Translations under genes and position numbers: made by a program
Part shown: piece by piece, positions 36,286 to 44,186 of the stretch
Layout: each line of letters opens with the position of its first letter
Position numbering within the stretch: the stretch's first letter is position 1
Origin: CAYXTW01 sp964452645
Lineage (GTDB): Bacteria > Zixibacteria > MSB-5A5 > GN15 > PGXB01
Length of the DNA stretch: 64,000 nucleotides
Direction: 5' to 3'
NCBI GenBank assembly: GCA_964452645.1
Contig: CAYVMO010000012.1
Coordinates: 1 to 64,000 of the forward strand
The notes under the pieces: generated by a model
What the model saw: the letters and a program-made list of their open reading frames with translations, nothing else
Databases searched by the model: none
Told to the model about the DNA's origin: nothing

Positions 36286-36843
36286 TTAATCCCAACTCCT
36301 AATAAGCCATTGACCTCTATACTTATAATAATCATCTGCAAGGCCATCATTATTTTCAATCCGGATTATTTCATGGATTAGGTGTACACCTTCTGGACCA
36401 GGCTCGTGATTATCACTTGTAAAATAATGGAATTCATCCAAAGTTGCAGTCGTATCTTTTATAATAGATACTCCCCCCAAAAGGGCGCCATCAATAATCT
36501 CGTCAAGTATCAGATTACCGTATTTTAATGATGCAACTGCCAAATGATATTTCCATTCGTCCTTATCTTCCTCTCTCATTTTTTGACATAAAAAAATGAC
36601 TTTCAATAATGTGTCGGAACTATCATCGCCGGAAATATGGCCATGTGTAAAACAAGGATTTATTTCTGCGTCTCCGAGGAAGCTGTAAAAACTATCGATC
36701 TGAGTATATCCATTCTTCTCAGCGAATTCTACTAATTGTTGTGGCATTATCAATATTTTATTTTTTTTATTGATTTCTCCCCCCTTGGAAAGAATAGGCA
36801 GACATATGATTGATATTGTTAAGAATAGAATCCATTTCATCAT
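36286..36843 (-). CDS. Exported protein of unknown function, possible immunity partner of the RHS tip
   Basis: 185 residues from MMKWILFLTISIICLPILSKG, whose hydrophobic opening is a signal peptide; an upstream reading into the RHS gene is less likely. The rest is helical and Asp/Glu rich (IMPQQLVEFAEKNGYTQIDSF, REEDKDEWKYHLAVASLKYGN) with no domain I recognise. It lies 55 bases after the RHS gene on the same strand, where cognate immunity genes of polymorphic toxins sit. The signal peptide would place it in the periplasm, fitting a peptidoglycan-directed toxin. Immunity is inferred from position. Confidence 0.6.
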   Translation of the reverse strand: MMKWILFLTISIICLPILSKGGEINKKNKILIMPQQLVEFAEKNGYTQIDSFYSFLGDAEINPCFTHGHISGDDSSDTLLKVIFLCQKMREEDKDEWKYHLAVASLKYGNLILDEIIDGALLGGVSIIKDTTATLDEFHYFTSDNHEPGPEGVHLIHEIIRIENNDGLADDYYKYRGQWLIRSWD

Positions 36844-36898
36844 TATTCTCCTTCTTAAAGCTAAATTGAGTCCAAAAATTGATTTAAAAGCCCTCGTC

Positions 36899-37972
36899 TT
36901 ACCAGCCATATTTAATTGACCTTGCAATTATATATTGTATCCAATTTTGCGGATTAGACTTGTACAAGTTGGCGTGGAAATGTCCATGTTCTGCAAGAGG
37001 TCTTGCACTCTTTGGATTAAAAGCGGTTCCTTTCATCGCTTGTTCTACAATTTTATCCTTCTGTGGAGCAGAACATCCGGCCACGGCCGGACCCTCTAAT
37101 TGAAAGTCTACAGCTCTGGCCCCCATTTCATATAGATGTGCACTAGTCTTACTAGAACCTTTTACTTCCGTATTTTCTGTTGCCGACATTATTCTTCCCG
37201 ACTTGTCCTTGTAACGGTCCCCACCTGTTACTCGAATTGTAAAACGTGTATCTGGAAATCCCTGTTCAATTATATTCTGATTTAATTTCTTAAGATTTTC
37301 ACGAACCTTTGGATTTAGAAGTACATAATTTCCCCAATCAATCTTTAATCCGAAAGGATCCGTAAAATCCACTGGTCCATTCCCAACGTAACTATACAAG
37401 TTAACATCTCCTCCGGCCAATCCGATTGGATCGCGAGTGGTGAATCGGCCGGTCATCGGACTGTAATAGCGGGCGCGGTAATAATATAAACCAAACATGT
37501 TATCATATTCCCGCCCCGTGAAACTGACATAGTCACCGTCGGCGCTGCCGCTGTCGGCTACGAAATTCCCGAAAGCATCGTAACGCATTATCTTCAGCAC
37601 GTCACCGGAAGAATTGGTAATTTTGGCTACTGAGCCGAGCCCATCGGCAAAATGAAGATAATCGCCGCCATCGGTTTCGGTTTCGAGAATATTGTCGATC
37701 CCCGGACCATACAGGTAACGCACGACCACGGCATCGGTGTCGTCATGCTCAAAAAGCAAATCGGAACCCTCGTAAGAGTATTTTACGATAGTCGTATCAT
37801 CATTGATAATGGACATTTTCCGAATCCTGTTACCCGCCCCGTCATAGGCGAAGCCCACTTCCATAGTATCGTCATAAATATGGATGAGTTTATTATCCGC
37901 GGCGTATACAAAATGAAGAGCGGTAAAATACCATAAGATTATCGAAGGCTCTCCCAAGCCTCGCAAGGCCAA
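36899..37972 (-). CDS. RHS-repeat C-terminal tip with M15-peptidase-like toxin domain (5'-truncated)
   Basis: 357 residues from a TTG at 37972. RHS repeats (VEVGFAYDGAGNRIRKM-type), then the RHS-core stretch GREYDNMFGLYYYRARYY-TGRF (153-177), DPIGLAGGDVNLYSYVGNGP and the junction DPFG (205-208). After it the sequence switches to a non-repeat domain with TSAHLYEMGARAVDF (H279, D289) and AEHGHFHANL (H331/H333), like the zinc motifs of M15 DD-carboxypeptidases but with a longer H-D spacing. The preceding repeats and signal or transport domain are missing; the N-terminus does not look like a native start. It may be an orphan RHS tip of a silent cassette, with a signal-peptide gene downstream. Confidence 0.7.
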   Translation of the reverse strand: MALRGLGEPSIILWYFTALHFVYAADNKLIHIYDDTMEVGFAYDGAGNRIRKMSIINDDTTIVKYSYEGSDLLFEHDDTDAVVVRYLYGPGIDNILETETDGGDYLHFADGLGSVAKITNSSGDVLKIMRYDAFGNFVADSGSADGDYVSFTGREYDNMFGLYYYRARYYSPMTGRFTTRDPIGLAGGDVNLYSYVGNGPVDFTDPFGLKIDWGNYVLLNPKVRENLKKLNQNIIEQGFPDTRFTIRVTGGDRYKDKSGRIMSATENTEVKGSSKTSAHLYEMGARAVDFQLEGPAVAGCSAPQKDKIVEQAMKGTAFNPKSARPLAEHGHFHANLYKSNPQNWIQYIIARSIKYGW

Positions 37973-38196
37973 GATCTTAGGCAGGGATAATGGCCCAATT
38001 TCTAAAAATATTTACGATATTGCCTTTTCTTATGATCCCAGCGCAAGCGGTGGGGCACCCTTGATTTGTTTTCAATTTTGTCGAAACCTGAAGCCGGATT
38101 TCGACCTGCTTTAATTGGACAGCCGGTCGTAAATGTTATAAATTTTATATTTGATTGTCGGTTTAAAAGAAATAGATTTATGAAAGGAGAATAATT

Positions 38197-38502
38197 ATGC
38201 TTATACAGTTTTCCATGTTTCCGGTCGGTGGAAGCGAGTCGGCGTCGGCGGAAGTCTCGAAAGTAATCGACCTGATTGATAAGTCGGGTCTGCCGTATAA
38301 AACTTCGGCGATGTCGACCGTTATCGAGGGCGAATGGGATGATATCATGTCGCTGATTAACAAGTGCCGCCTGAAATTGAAAGAGAGTAATAACCGGATA
38401 TATATGGTGCTGACGATGGATGACCGCCGGGACGCGAAAAATCGTCTGAGCGGCAAGGTGGCGTCGATCGAGGATAAACTAAAGCGAAAAATAAAATCTT
38501 AA
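38197..38502 (+). CDS. MTH1187/YkoF-like thiamine-binding protein
   Basis: 101 residues with the family's opening (MLIQFSMFPVGGSESASAEV) and repeat (GLPYKTSAMSTVIEGEWDDIM, LKESNNRIYMVLTMDDR). Members bind thiamine or related molecules as ferredoxin-fold oligomers and usually are cytosolic. An AAAGGAGAA ribosome site precedes the ATG. It is followed after 15 bases by cutA; the pair looks co-transcribed. Confidence 0.85.
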   Translation: MLIQFSMFPVGGSESASAEVSKVIDLIDKSGLPYKTSAMSTVIEGEWDDIMSLINKCRLKLKESNNRIYMVLTMDDRRDAKNRLSGKVASIEDKLKRKIKS

Positions 38503-38517
38503 AATTCGGAGAAAAAT

Positions 38518-38835
38518 ATGTCGGCATTCAGAGTTGTCCTGATAACCACCCCCCCGGATATGGCTGAGGGAATTTCGCAGAAGATAGTCGAAAACAAAAT
38601 GGCCGCCTGTGTCAATATTGTCGAGAGGGTCAAATCGATTTACCACTGGAAAGGGGTGGTCAAAAAAGACTTCGAAAGTCTGTTGATTGTTAAGACGGCG
38701 ACGAAAAAAGTGGAGAGTTTGATTCGGTTTATCCGAGAAAATCACACGTACGATGTCCCGGAAGTAATCTCGATGACGATCGCCGAGGGGAACCCGGATT
38801 ATCTTAATTGGCTGGACGAAGAAACGAGTTTTTGA
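38518..38835 (+). CDS. cutA: Divalent-cation tolerance protein CutA
   Basis: 105 residues with CutA1 signatures: VLITTPPDMAEGISQKIVENKMAACVNIV, SIYHWKGVVKKDFESLLIVKT, HTYDVPEVI and the C-terminal ITIAEGNPDYLNWL. CutA forms trimers that bind metals (Cu, Cd, Zn); the function is debated. AAAGGGG... a GGAG ribosome site lies seven bases before the ATG. It follows the thiamine-binding gene. Confidence 0.96.
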   Translation: MSAFRVVLITTPPDMAEGISQKIVENKMAACVNIVERVKSIYHWKGVVKKDFESLLIVKTATKKVESLIRFIRENHTYDVPEVISMTIAEGNPDYLNWLDEETSF

Positions 38836-38899
38836 AATTTCAGGAAGGGCAACAATGGTTGCTCTCTCTGGTAAAGAATAGACGAGGGAGTGTAAATTT

Positions 38900-39685
38900 T
38901 TGGCAACTGTAAATGTCGAAAAACCGATTATAACGCTGACGACCGATTTCGGATTGAAGGATAATTATATCGGGATTATCAAGGGATTGATTTCCTTCCT
39001 CAATAAGAAGGCGAGTATAATCGATATCTCCAATGAGGTGCCGCCGTTTAATATCGATACCGGAAGGTATCTGCTGGAGACGTCGTATCTGAATTTTCCG
39101 TCGGGGACGATTCATCTGGCGATTGTCGATCCCGATGTCGGAACCAGGCGCAAAATCGTAATTGTGGAGACGGGTCACTGTTTGTTTGTCGGGCCGGATA
39201 ATGGTCTTTTTTCATTTCTGAAAAAATCGAACATTAAAAAAATTGTCGTGGTGACTAATCCGAAATATTTTCTCAAAGATGTTTCGCCGACATTTCATGG
39301 TCGGGATATAATGGCGCCGGTGACGGCGTATTTATCATTGGGCGTCGCGCCGGTGGAATTCGGCCCGGCGGCTAAATCTCTGTTTCGACTCCGAAGCGGA
39401 CGAGTCGGCAAGGGGAGAGGCAAAATAATCTATGTCGATCGATTCGGTAATCTGGTGACATCTCTAAGGCAAGCCGATCTACCCGCCGGAAACTTTTCGA
39501 TATTCTTAAATGATTATAAGATAGGTCGCCTTCGCAAAACATTCGGATCGGTTAGGGCCGGTATGCCCGTTTGTTATATCAATTCCTTCGGATACCTTGA
39601 GGTCGCGGTTAATCTTGGTTCGGCGGCGGAGTATTTCGGTATCGACGATACCACAAAGACAAACATTTTGATTGCGCCGGCTTAA
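38900..39685 (+). CDS. SAM hydroxide adenosyltransferase (DUF62, chlorinase-like family)
   Basis: The 261-residue protein begins at TTG with ribosome site GAGGGAG. Family motifs are ITLTTDFGLKDNYIGIIKGLI, DPDVGTRRKIVIVETGH, VGPDNGLFSFL, FHGRDIMAPVTAYL and YVDRFGNLVTSL. Homologues hydrolyse S-adenosylmethionine to adenosine and methionine with water as nucleophile; a few halogenate it. The FHGRDIMAP motif is shared with the hydrolases. It is cytosolic and probably not co-transcribed with its neighbours. Confidence 0.92.
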   Translation: MATVNVEKPIITLTTDFGLKDNYIGIIKGLISFLNKKASIIDISNEVPPFNIDTGRYLLETSYLNFPSGTIHLAIVDPDVGTRRKIVIVETGHCLFVGPDNGLFSFLKKSNIKKIVVVTNPKYFLKDVSPTFHGRDIMAPVTAYLSLGVAPVEFGPAAKSLFRLRSGRVGKGRGKIIYVDRFGNLVTSLRQADLPAGNFSIFLNDYKIGRLRKTFGSVRAGMPVCYINSFGYLEVAVNLGSAAEYFGIDDTTKTNILIAPA

Positions 39686-39706
39686 ATCAACTCATAGATT
39701 GGCATC

Positions 39707-40204
39707 ATGAATTTCAACAACCAGGCAAACCGTCCTTCGTGGCATGAATATTTCATGCGGATAGCGATGCTGGCCGCGACAAGGTCAACCTGCCTGCGGC
39801 GTCAGGTCGGAGCGGTTATTGTTAAAAATAAAAAAGTCCTCGCGACCGGGTATAACGGTTCACCGTCGGGATTGAAGCATTGTCTTGATGTCGGATGTCT
39901 CCGCGAGGAACTGGGAATACCGTCAGGACAGCGGCATGAGCTTTGCCGCGCGATTCATGCCGAGCAAAACGCCATCATACAGGCAGCGACTTCGGGTGTT
40001 TCCATTGAGGGAGGAATTCTGTATTCGACTACTTTCCCGTGCATTCTCTGTGCCAAGATGCTGGTCAATTCCGGTATTAAGGAGATATATATATCGGAAG
40101 GTTACCCGGACGATTTATCGAAGGAAATACTGGAGGAGGCCGGGGTCGAGATTCATCGGCTGGTCGTGGCGCCGATCCGAGAAATCGAGGATTTGATGAA
40201 ATGA
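39707..40204 (+). CDS. dCMP deaminase family zinc enzyme
   Basis: 165 residues with the deaminase zinc site: HAEQNAII (zinc His and catalytic Glu) and FPCILCAKMLVNSGI (two zinc Cys), plus the ATGYNGSPSG loop that distinguishes dCMP deaminases. These produce dUMP for thymidylate synthesis. The 3' end overlaps nrdR by four bases (ATGA), linking deoxynucleotide supply with the ribonucleotide reductase repressor. Confidence 0.94.
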   Translation: MNFNNQANRPSWHEYFMRIAMLAATRSTCLRRQVGAVIVKNKKVLATGYNGSPSGLKHCLDVGCLREELGIPSGQRHELCRAIHAEQNAIIQAATSGVSIEGGILYSTTFPCILCAKMLVNSGIKEIYISEGYPDDLSKEILEEAGVEIHRLVVAPIREIEDLMK

Positions 40205-40650
40205 AATGCCCCTTTTGCGGTCATGAGGAGGATAAGGTGGTCGATTCACGGGCCGCCCAGGATGGTCGCGCGGTTCGCCGGCGGCGCGAGTGTCTCAAGT
40301 GTAAAGAACGTTTTACCACTTATGAATATATCGAAAATGTCACATTGACCGTTATTAAAACCGACGAACGTCGGGAAGCGTACGAACGGCAGAAATTAGT
40401 CAACGGTATCAAGCTGGCCTGCAATAAGCGACCGGTTTCTCTGAAAAAGATAGAAGCTGTCGTCGATGAAATCGAAGCTCGCCTGCATGAGCTTTCGCGG
40501 AGCGAAGTCACAAGTAAGTACATCGGTGAACTGGTGATGGAAAGACTCCGTGAAACGGACGAGATCGCTTATGTCCGTTTCGCATCGGTTTATCATAAAT
40601 TTCAGGACAAGACCGAGTTCCTGAATGAATTGAAGAAAATGCTGGAATAG
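40201..40650 (+). CDS. nrdR: Transcriptional repressor NrdR
   Basis: 149 residues: N-terminal zinc ribbon (MKCPFCGHEEDKVVDSR and RRRECLKCKERF) and an ATP-cone domain (YERQKLVNGIKLACNKRPV, VSLKKIEAVVDEIEARLHELS). NrdR binds boxes upstream of nrd genes and represses them in response to dATP levels. No nrd gene is in the window. Co-transcribed with the dCMP deaminase. Full length for the family. Confidence 0.97.
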   Translation: MKCPFCGHEEDKVVDSRAAQDGRAVRRRRECLKCKERFTTYEYIENVTLTVIKTDERREAYERQKLVNGIKLACNKRPVSLKKIEAVVDEIEARLHELSRSEVTSKYIGELVMERLRETDEIAYVRFASVYHKFQDKTEFLNELKKMLE

Positions 40651-40716
40651 ACGGGCGCAGGCCGATTCGCATACTTTGAGTTTGTTTTTTCCCTTAAAAC
40701 TTATAGCTCTTAATCT

Positions 40717-42030
40717 TCAGTCTTCGATGGGCAGGACAACCGCGGGTTCTTTGGCCATTATTTCCATGCATTCGGTAATACGGTCGTCGATTTTCATCGC
40801 CTTCGACAATTTAAAGAACTCGATTTCGTCGGTAGGCGATATTTCACGCATTACTCTAATGACGGCGAGGATTTTATTAATGGCATGTTCGGTATTCTCG
40901 GCGCTTAATGGCAGATGTTCCATTATTTTCTCTATTTGTCCTTGCTTCTGGAGCATCTGCAGTAACTGAAATTGTCCGGATATCACGGCGGCGGCGTTGT
41001 TTACGTAATGCGACATTGTCGCAAGGGCGGTGTTTTTGGCCTCGGCGGCGCCTTTTTGTCGCTCCTGCGTCAACAAATTATCGCTAAGTTCTTTCCGTTC
41101 TTTATACAAGTGTTCCACTGTCAGATATGATTTCCAAATTTCACGATTGGCGGCAGAAAGAAGTCGTTCGGTATCGCCTATTTCTACGCCAAAGGTACGA
41201 GCCATTCCTGCTATGCGCTTAATAAGTCCCTCAGTGATTTGAGCTATATTGCTCATATCCATGGAGAGTTTTTTTGATAACTTTTTAATCGTGGTAACTC
41301 TATCCTCTAATTTTTGCTCGCTGTCGGAGAATCGATTACAGGTCAGGAGAATGGCCAGTTTGGTTATATTTCCCAAAACATCATCGTTACCTGCCGAGCC
41401 TTTGTCATGGTGGGAAGCAATTGCGGATATGATTTGTTCGGGGAGATGCCAGATTGTCGCCAGGCGATAACCGACCTCACAATGGTCGATATCGAAGATC
41501 TCCCGCTCCGCGTTAATAAGTGATTTCCCCGCTTCGTGTCTTCTCAGAACTTCACTGTACTCATCCGGGCAATGGTGAAGGAAAAAAACGATGCCTATAT
41601 CGTGCAGCAGGCCCGAAATCAAGGCTTCTTCAGGACAATCGTAGCCGACGACTTTGGCTATCGATTCCGCCGCCGATGATACCGAGAAAATGAACGCGAA
41701 AAATTCCTTGGCGTCTAAACCTGTTCCGGAAGTAATATATTCCGGACGAAAAATCGCGGATGAAAGAGCCAGGCATTTGACGGTTGTGATTCCGACCATG
41801 GACACGGCCTGGTGGACCGTCCTTATTTCCACCGCCGGGCTATAGAATGAAGAATTGGCAAGTCTTAAAATTTTGCCCGTGAGTGAAGGATCCTGAAGAA
41901 TAATCTCGGCCAGACGGCCGGCCGAGAGATTTTCATTTCTCGATTCTTCGAGTATCTTTAAAAACACCCCCGGTAAAGAGCGGAGTTCGAAGCCTGACTC
42001 GATTTTTTCGACGATAGAGATTCTATCCAT
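40717..42030 (-). CDS. HDOD-domain signalling protein with HisKA-like C-terminal helix
   Basis: A 437-residue protein. The N-terminal HDOD domain (residues about 5-220) contains LPGVFLKILEESRNENLSAG, GLLHDIGIVFFLHHCPDE and an HD pair. The C-terminal part (about 320-420) is helical with an SHYVNNAAAVISGQFQLL motif like a histidine-kinase dimerisation helix, but the catalytic ATPase motifs are absent. HDOD proteins often scaffold chemotaxis or cyclic-di-GMP signalling in the cytoplasm. The role here is unknown; it is separate from both flanking operons. Confidence 0.82.
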   Translation of the reverse strand: MDRISIVEKIESGFELRSLPGVFLKILEESRNENLSAGRLAEIILQDPSLTGKILRLANSSFYSPAVEIRTVHQAVSMVGITTVKCLALSSAIFRPEYITSGTGLDAKEFFAFIFSVSSAAESIAKVVGYDCPEEALISGLLHDIGIVFFLHHCPDEYSEVLRRHEAGKSLINAEREIFDIDHCEVGYRLATIWHLPEQIISAIASHHDKGSAGNDDVLGNITKLAILLTCNRFSDSEQKLEDRVTTIKKLSKKLSMDMSNIAQITEGLIKRIAGMARTFGVEIGDTERLLSAANREIWKSYLTVEHLYKERKELSDNLLTQERQKGAAEAKNTALATMSHYVNNAAAVISGQFQLLQMLQKQGQIEKIMEHLPLSAENTEHAINKILAVIRVMREISPTDEIEFFKLSKAMKIDDRITECMEIMAKEPAVVLPIED

Positions 42031-42348
42031 TTAGCCACCCATAAAATAATAATGTTATTATCGGCCGGAAGATTAAATCACTAAACTTATTAATGTGGAA
42101 ATCTGTCTACATCTTCGTGAAATAGTTCAGGATACATATTTACCTATAATTCCCTTTTTAATGAGATAAAGAATACTGAATTGATATGGAAGTTGATAAT
42201 GGTTGTCGATAAAAACCGTCGCGAAAAAAGGAAGGCGGCCGCGTTTGCGGATCAGGCAAGTCAATCCCTGAATTAAAACGGCCTGACATTTTTTGCGGTC
42301 AAAAACAGTTTGACATATTATTGACTTCATCGCTAATTGGCTACCGTT
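42031..42348. other. Intergenic stretch between HDOD gene and tatC
   Basis: A 318-base gap with no convincing gene or RNA. One short minus-strand reading (ends at 42127) has no ribosome site or recognisable homologous segment. A promoter for tatC must lie here but I cannot point to an unambiguous -35/-10 pair. Confidence 0.4.
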
Positions 42349-43104
42349 ATGGCTGATGAGTATTTGGAAGAAACACCGGAAGAGTCTAAAAAAGGCTCGA
42401 TGCCGTTTCTGGATCACGTCGAGGAATTTCGCTGGCGGTTAATTAAATCAATCGTGGCTATCGCCGTGATGGGCGGCATTTCATTCGCCTTTGCCGATTA
42501 TGTTTTCAAATTCGTCACCATGCCGCTGGGTGATATAAAGCTTCATTTTACCGAAATTACCGGCTCGTTTTATGCCTATTTAAAAGTATCCTTCTTTGCC
42601 GGGCTGTTTGCCGCCTCGCCGATTGTCCTTTATCAATTATGGAAATTCATCGGGCCCGGATTATATCCCCGTGAAAAACGGGCGATTCTGCCGCTGGTCT
42701 TTTTTTCAACGGTACTTTTTCTAAGCGGCGCCGCCTTTTGCTTTTTTTTGGTCCTGCCGTTTGCATTAAAATTTTTAATAAGTTATGGCGAAGGGGTTAT
42801 GACGCCGATTATAACCGTCTCGAGTTATGTTTCCTTCGCGGGGCTTATGCTGGTTGCCTTTGGCGTCGCCTTTCAACTTCCGGTAATCGGCTATTTTCTC
42901 GGAAGTATCGGAATTATTTCAGGGCGATTTCTGGCCAAAGGTCGGCCCTATGCCCTGGTCTTTATTTTAATCGTCGGGGCGGTTTTGACGCCTCCCGATG
43001 TTTTCACGCAGATTTTGCTGGCCGGGCCGCTTTATCTGTTGTATGAACTCACGATTCTTATTGTGAAAATAACCGGCCGGCGAAAAACCGAAGAAGAATC
43101 TTGA
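42349..43104 (+). CDS. tatC: Sec-independent protein translocase subunit TatC
   Basis: 251 residues, six hydrophobic helices. TatC hallmarks: MPFLDHVEEFRWRLIKSIVAIAV at the N-terminus (the LxEL/R-type cytoplasmic segment that binds the twin-arginine signal), FxIGPGLYPREKRAILPL and the TPPDVFTQILLAGPLYLLYE C-terminal end. It works with TatA/B to export folded proteins across the inner membrane; those subunits are not in the window. Start chosen at MADEYLE; a TTG 12 bases upstream is possible. Followed by the MenA-like gene 68 bases later. Confidence 0.94.
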   Translation: MADEYLEETPEESKKGSMPFLDHVEEFRWRLIKSIVAIAVMGGISFAFADYVFKFVTMPLGDIKLHFTEITGSFYAYLKVSFFAGLFAASPIVLYQLWKFIGPGLYPREKRAILPLVFFSTVLFLSGAAFCFFLVLPFALKFLISYGEGVMTPIITVSSYVSFAGLMLVAFGVAFQLPVIGYFLGSIGIISGRFLAKGRPYALVFILIVGAVLTPPDVFTQILLAGPLYLLYELTILIVKITGRRKTEEES

Positions 43105-43171
43105 TAAAAAAATATAACTGTATATTTTTCGAACGTATAATTGCAAAGAAAAAATTTTCGGGAGTTAAAAA

Positions 43172-44086
43172 ATGAATACGGTAAAAAAATGGATTTTGGC
43201 GGTCAGAGCGCCGTTTTTTACAGGGATTGCCATCCCGATTATATTCGGGGCGACGCTGGCGTACTACATTACCGGTGATTTTCACTGGGGGCTGTTTTTT
43301 GTAACCTTGTTCGGTGGAATCTGCGCCCATGCCGGGGCCAATCTGGCCAATGATTATTTCGACCATCGAACCACGGACGATGATATCAATCCGAATTTCA
43401 CCCCGTTCTCCGGCGGTTCGCGGATGATACAGAATAAGATATTATCGGCGCGCGCCATTTTTTCCGCGGCTTTTATCTGTTGGGGGCTGGCTTTGGTAGC
43501 CGGTATTTATCTGACAATGAATACACCCGGTTACTGGGTTTTGATCCTGGCCGGGCTCGGATTTCTGGGTGGCTTTTTCTACACCGCTTCGAGAATGGCC
43601 TTTTCGTACAATCGCATCGGCGAACTGGCGATTTTGATTAATTTCGGGATTCTGCCGGTGATGGGTACGTACTATGTTCAGACCGGGCAGTTCACATGGT
43701 TGTCGTTCTGGTCGTCGTTTCCCATCGGATTTTTAATCACCGCGATTTTGTATATCAATCAGTATCCCGATTACGAAGCGGACAAGGCGGTGCATAAAAA
43801 TCATCTGGTGGTGACTTTCGGCCGCAGGCATGCGCGCATCGGATATTATTTTTTGATGTTCGGGAGTTATTTCGGGGTGATTTTATTAGTTCTGTTCGCC
43901 AAACTGACACCATATTCATTGGTGGCCTTACTATCACTCCCTGTAGCGTTGAAAACGGTCCGGATATTTTCTCGTGAGTACGAAAAAGTCAAAGAGTTGA
44001 TTCCGGCCCAGGCCGGAACGATACAGGTGCATCTTCTGGTTGGACTATTGATGTCTATCGGATGTATCGTCGGCGCGTTGGTGTAG
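43172..44086 (+). CDS. MenA/UbiA-type prenyltransferase
   Basis: 304 residues with nine or so hydrophobic helices and the two Asp-rich motifs of the UbiA superfamily: NDYFDHRTTDDD (first) and NQYPDYEADKAVHK (second), which bind Mg-diphosphate. The organisation and GICAHAGANLANDYFD resemble MenA, which attaches the polyprenyl chain to 1,4-dihydroxy-2-naphthoate. With the menG-like gene at the left window edge, menaquinone synthesis is likely. It ends with an intrinsic terminator. Confidence 0.85.
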   Translation: MNTVKKWILAVRAPFFTGIAIPIIFGATLAYYITGDFHWGLFFVTLFGGICAHAGANLANDYFDHRTTDDDINPNFTPFSGGSRMIQNKILSARAIFSAAFICWGLALVAGIYLTMNTPGYWVLILAGLGFLGGFFYTASRMAFSYNRIGELAILINFGILPVMGTYYVQTGQFTWLSFWSSFPIGFLITAILYINQYPDYEADKAVHKNHLVVTFGRRHARIGYYFLMFGSYFGVILLVLFAKLTPYSLVALLSLPVALKTVRIFSREYEKVKELIPAQAGTIQVHLLVGLLMSIGCIVGALV

Positions 44087-44115
44087 AATTATCACCATTT
44101 TATTAATGGTCGTAG

Positions 44116-44146
44116 GTCGAAATCCCGTTTCGGGTTTCGACTTTTT
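44116..44146 (+). terminator. Intrinsic terminator after the MenA-like gene
   Basis: GTCGAAA-t-CCCG pairs with CGGGTTTCGAC (one bulged T) across a TTT loop and is followed by five T. It lies 30 bases past the stop. A second small hairpin (44154-44177, GCCC-TTC-GGGC core) lies next to it and may serve the convergent minus-strand gene. Confidence 0.8.
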
Positions 44147-44186
44147 AATATGTCGGAAGCCCTTCGGGCATTCCGGCGTATGCATG

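Noticed and set aside
37937..38100. Possible plus-strand gene remnant opposite the RHS 5' end
   Set aside because: An open stretch without start codon, ribosome site or recognisable homology; not enough support.
42127..42330. 67-residue minus-strand frame in the HDOD/tatC gap
   Set aside because: No ribosome site or family resemblance; left as intergenic.
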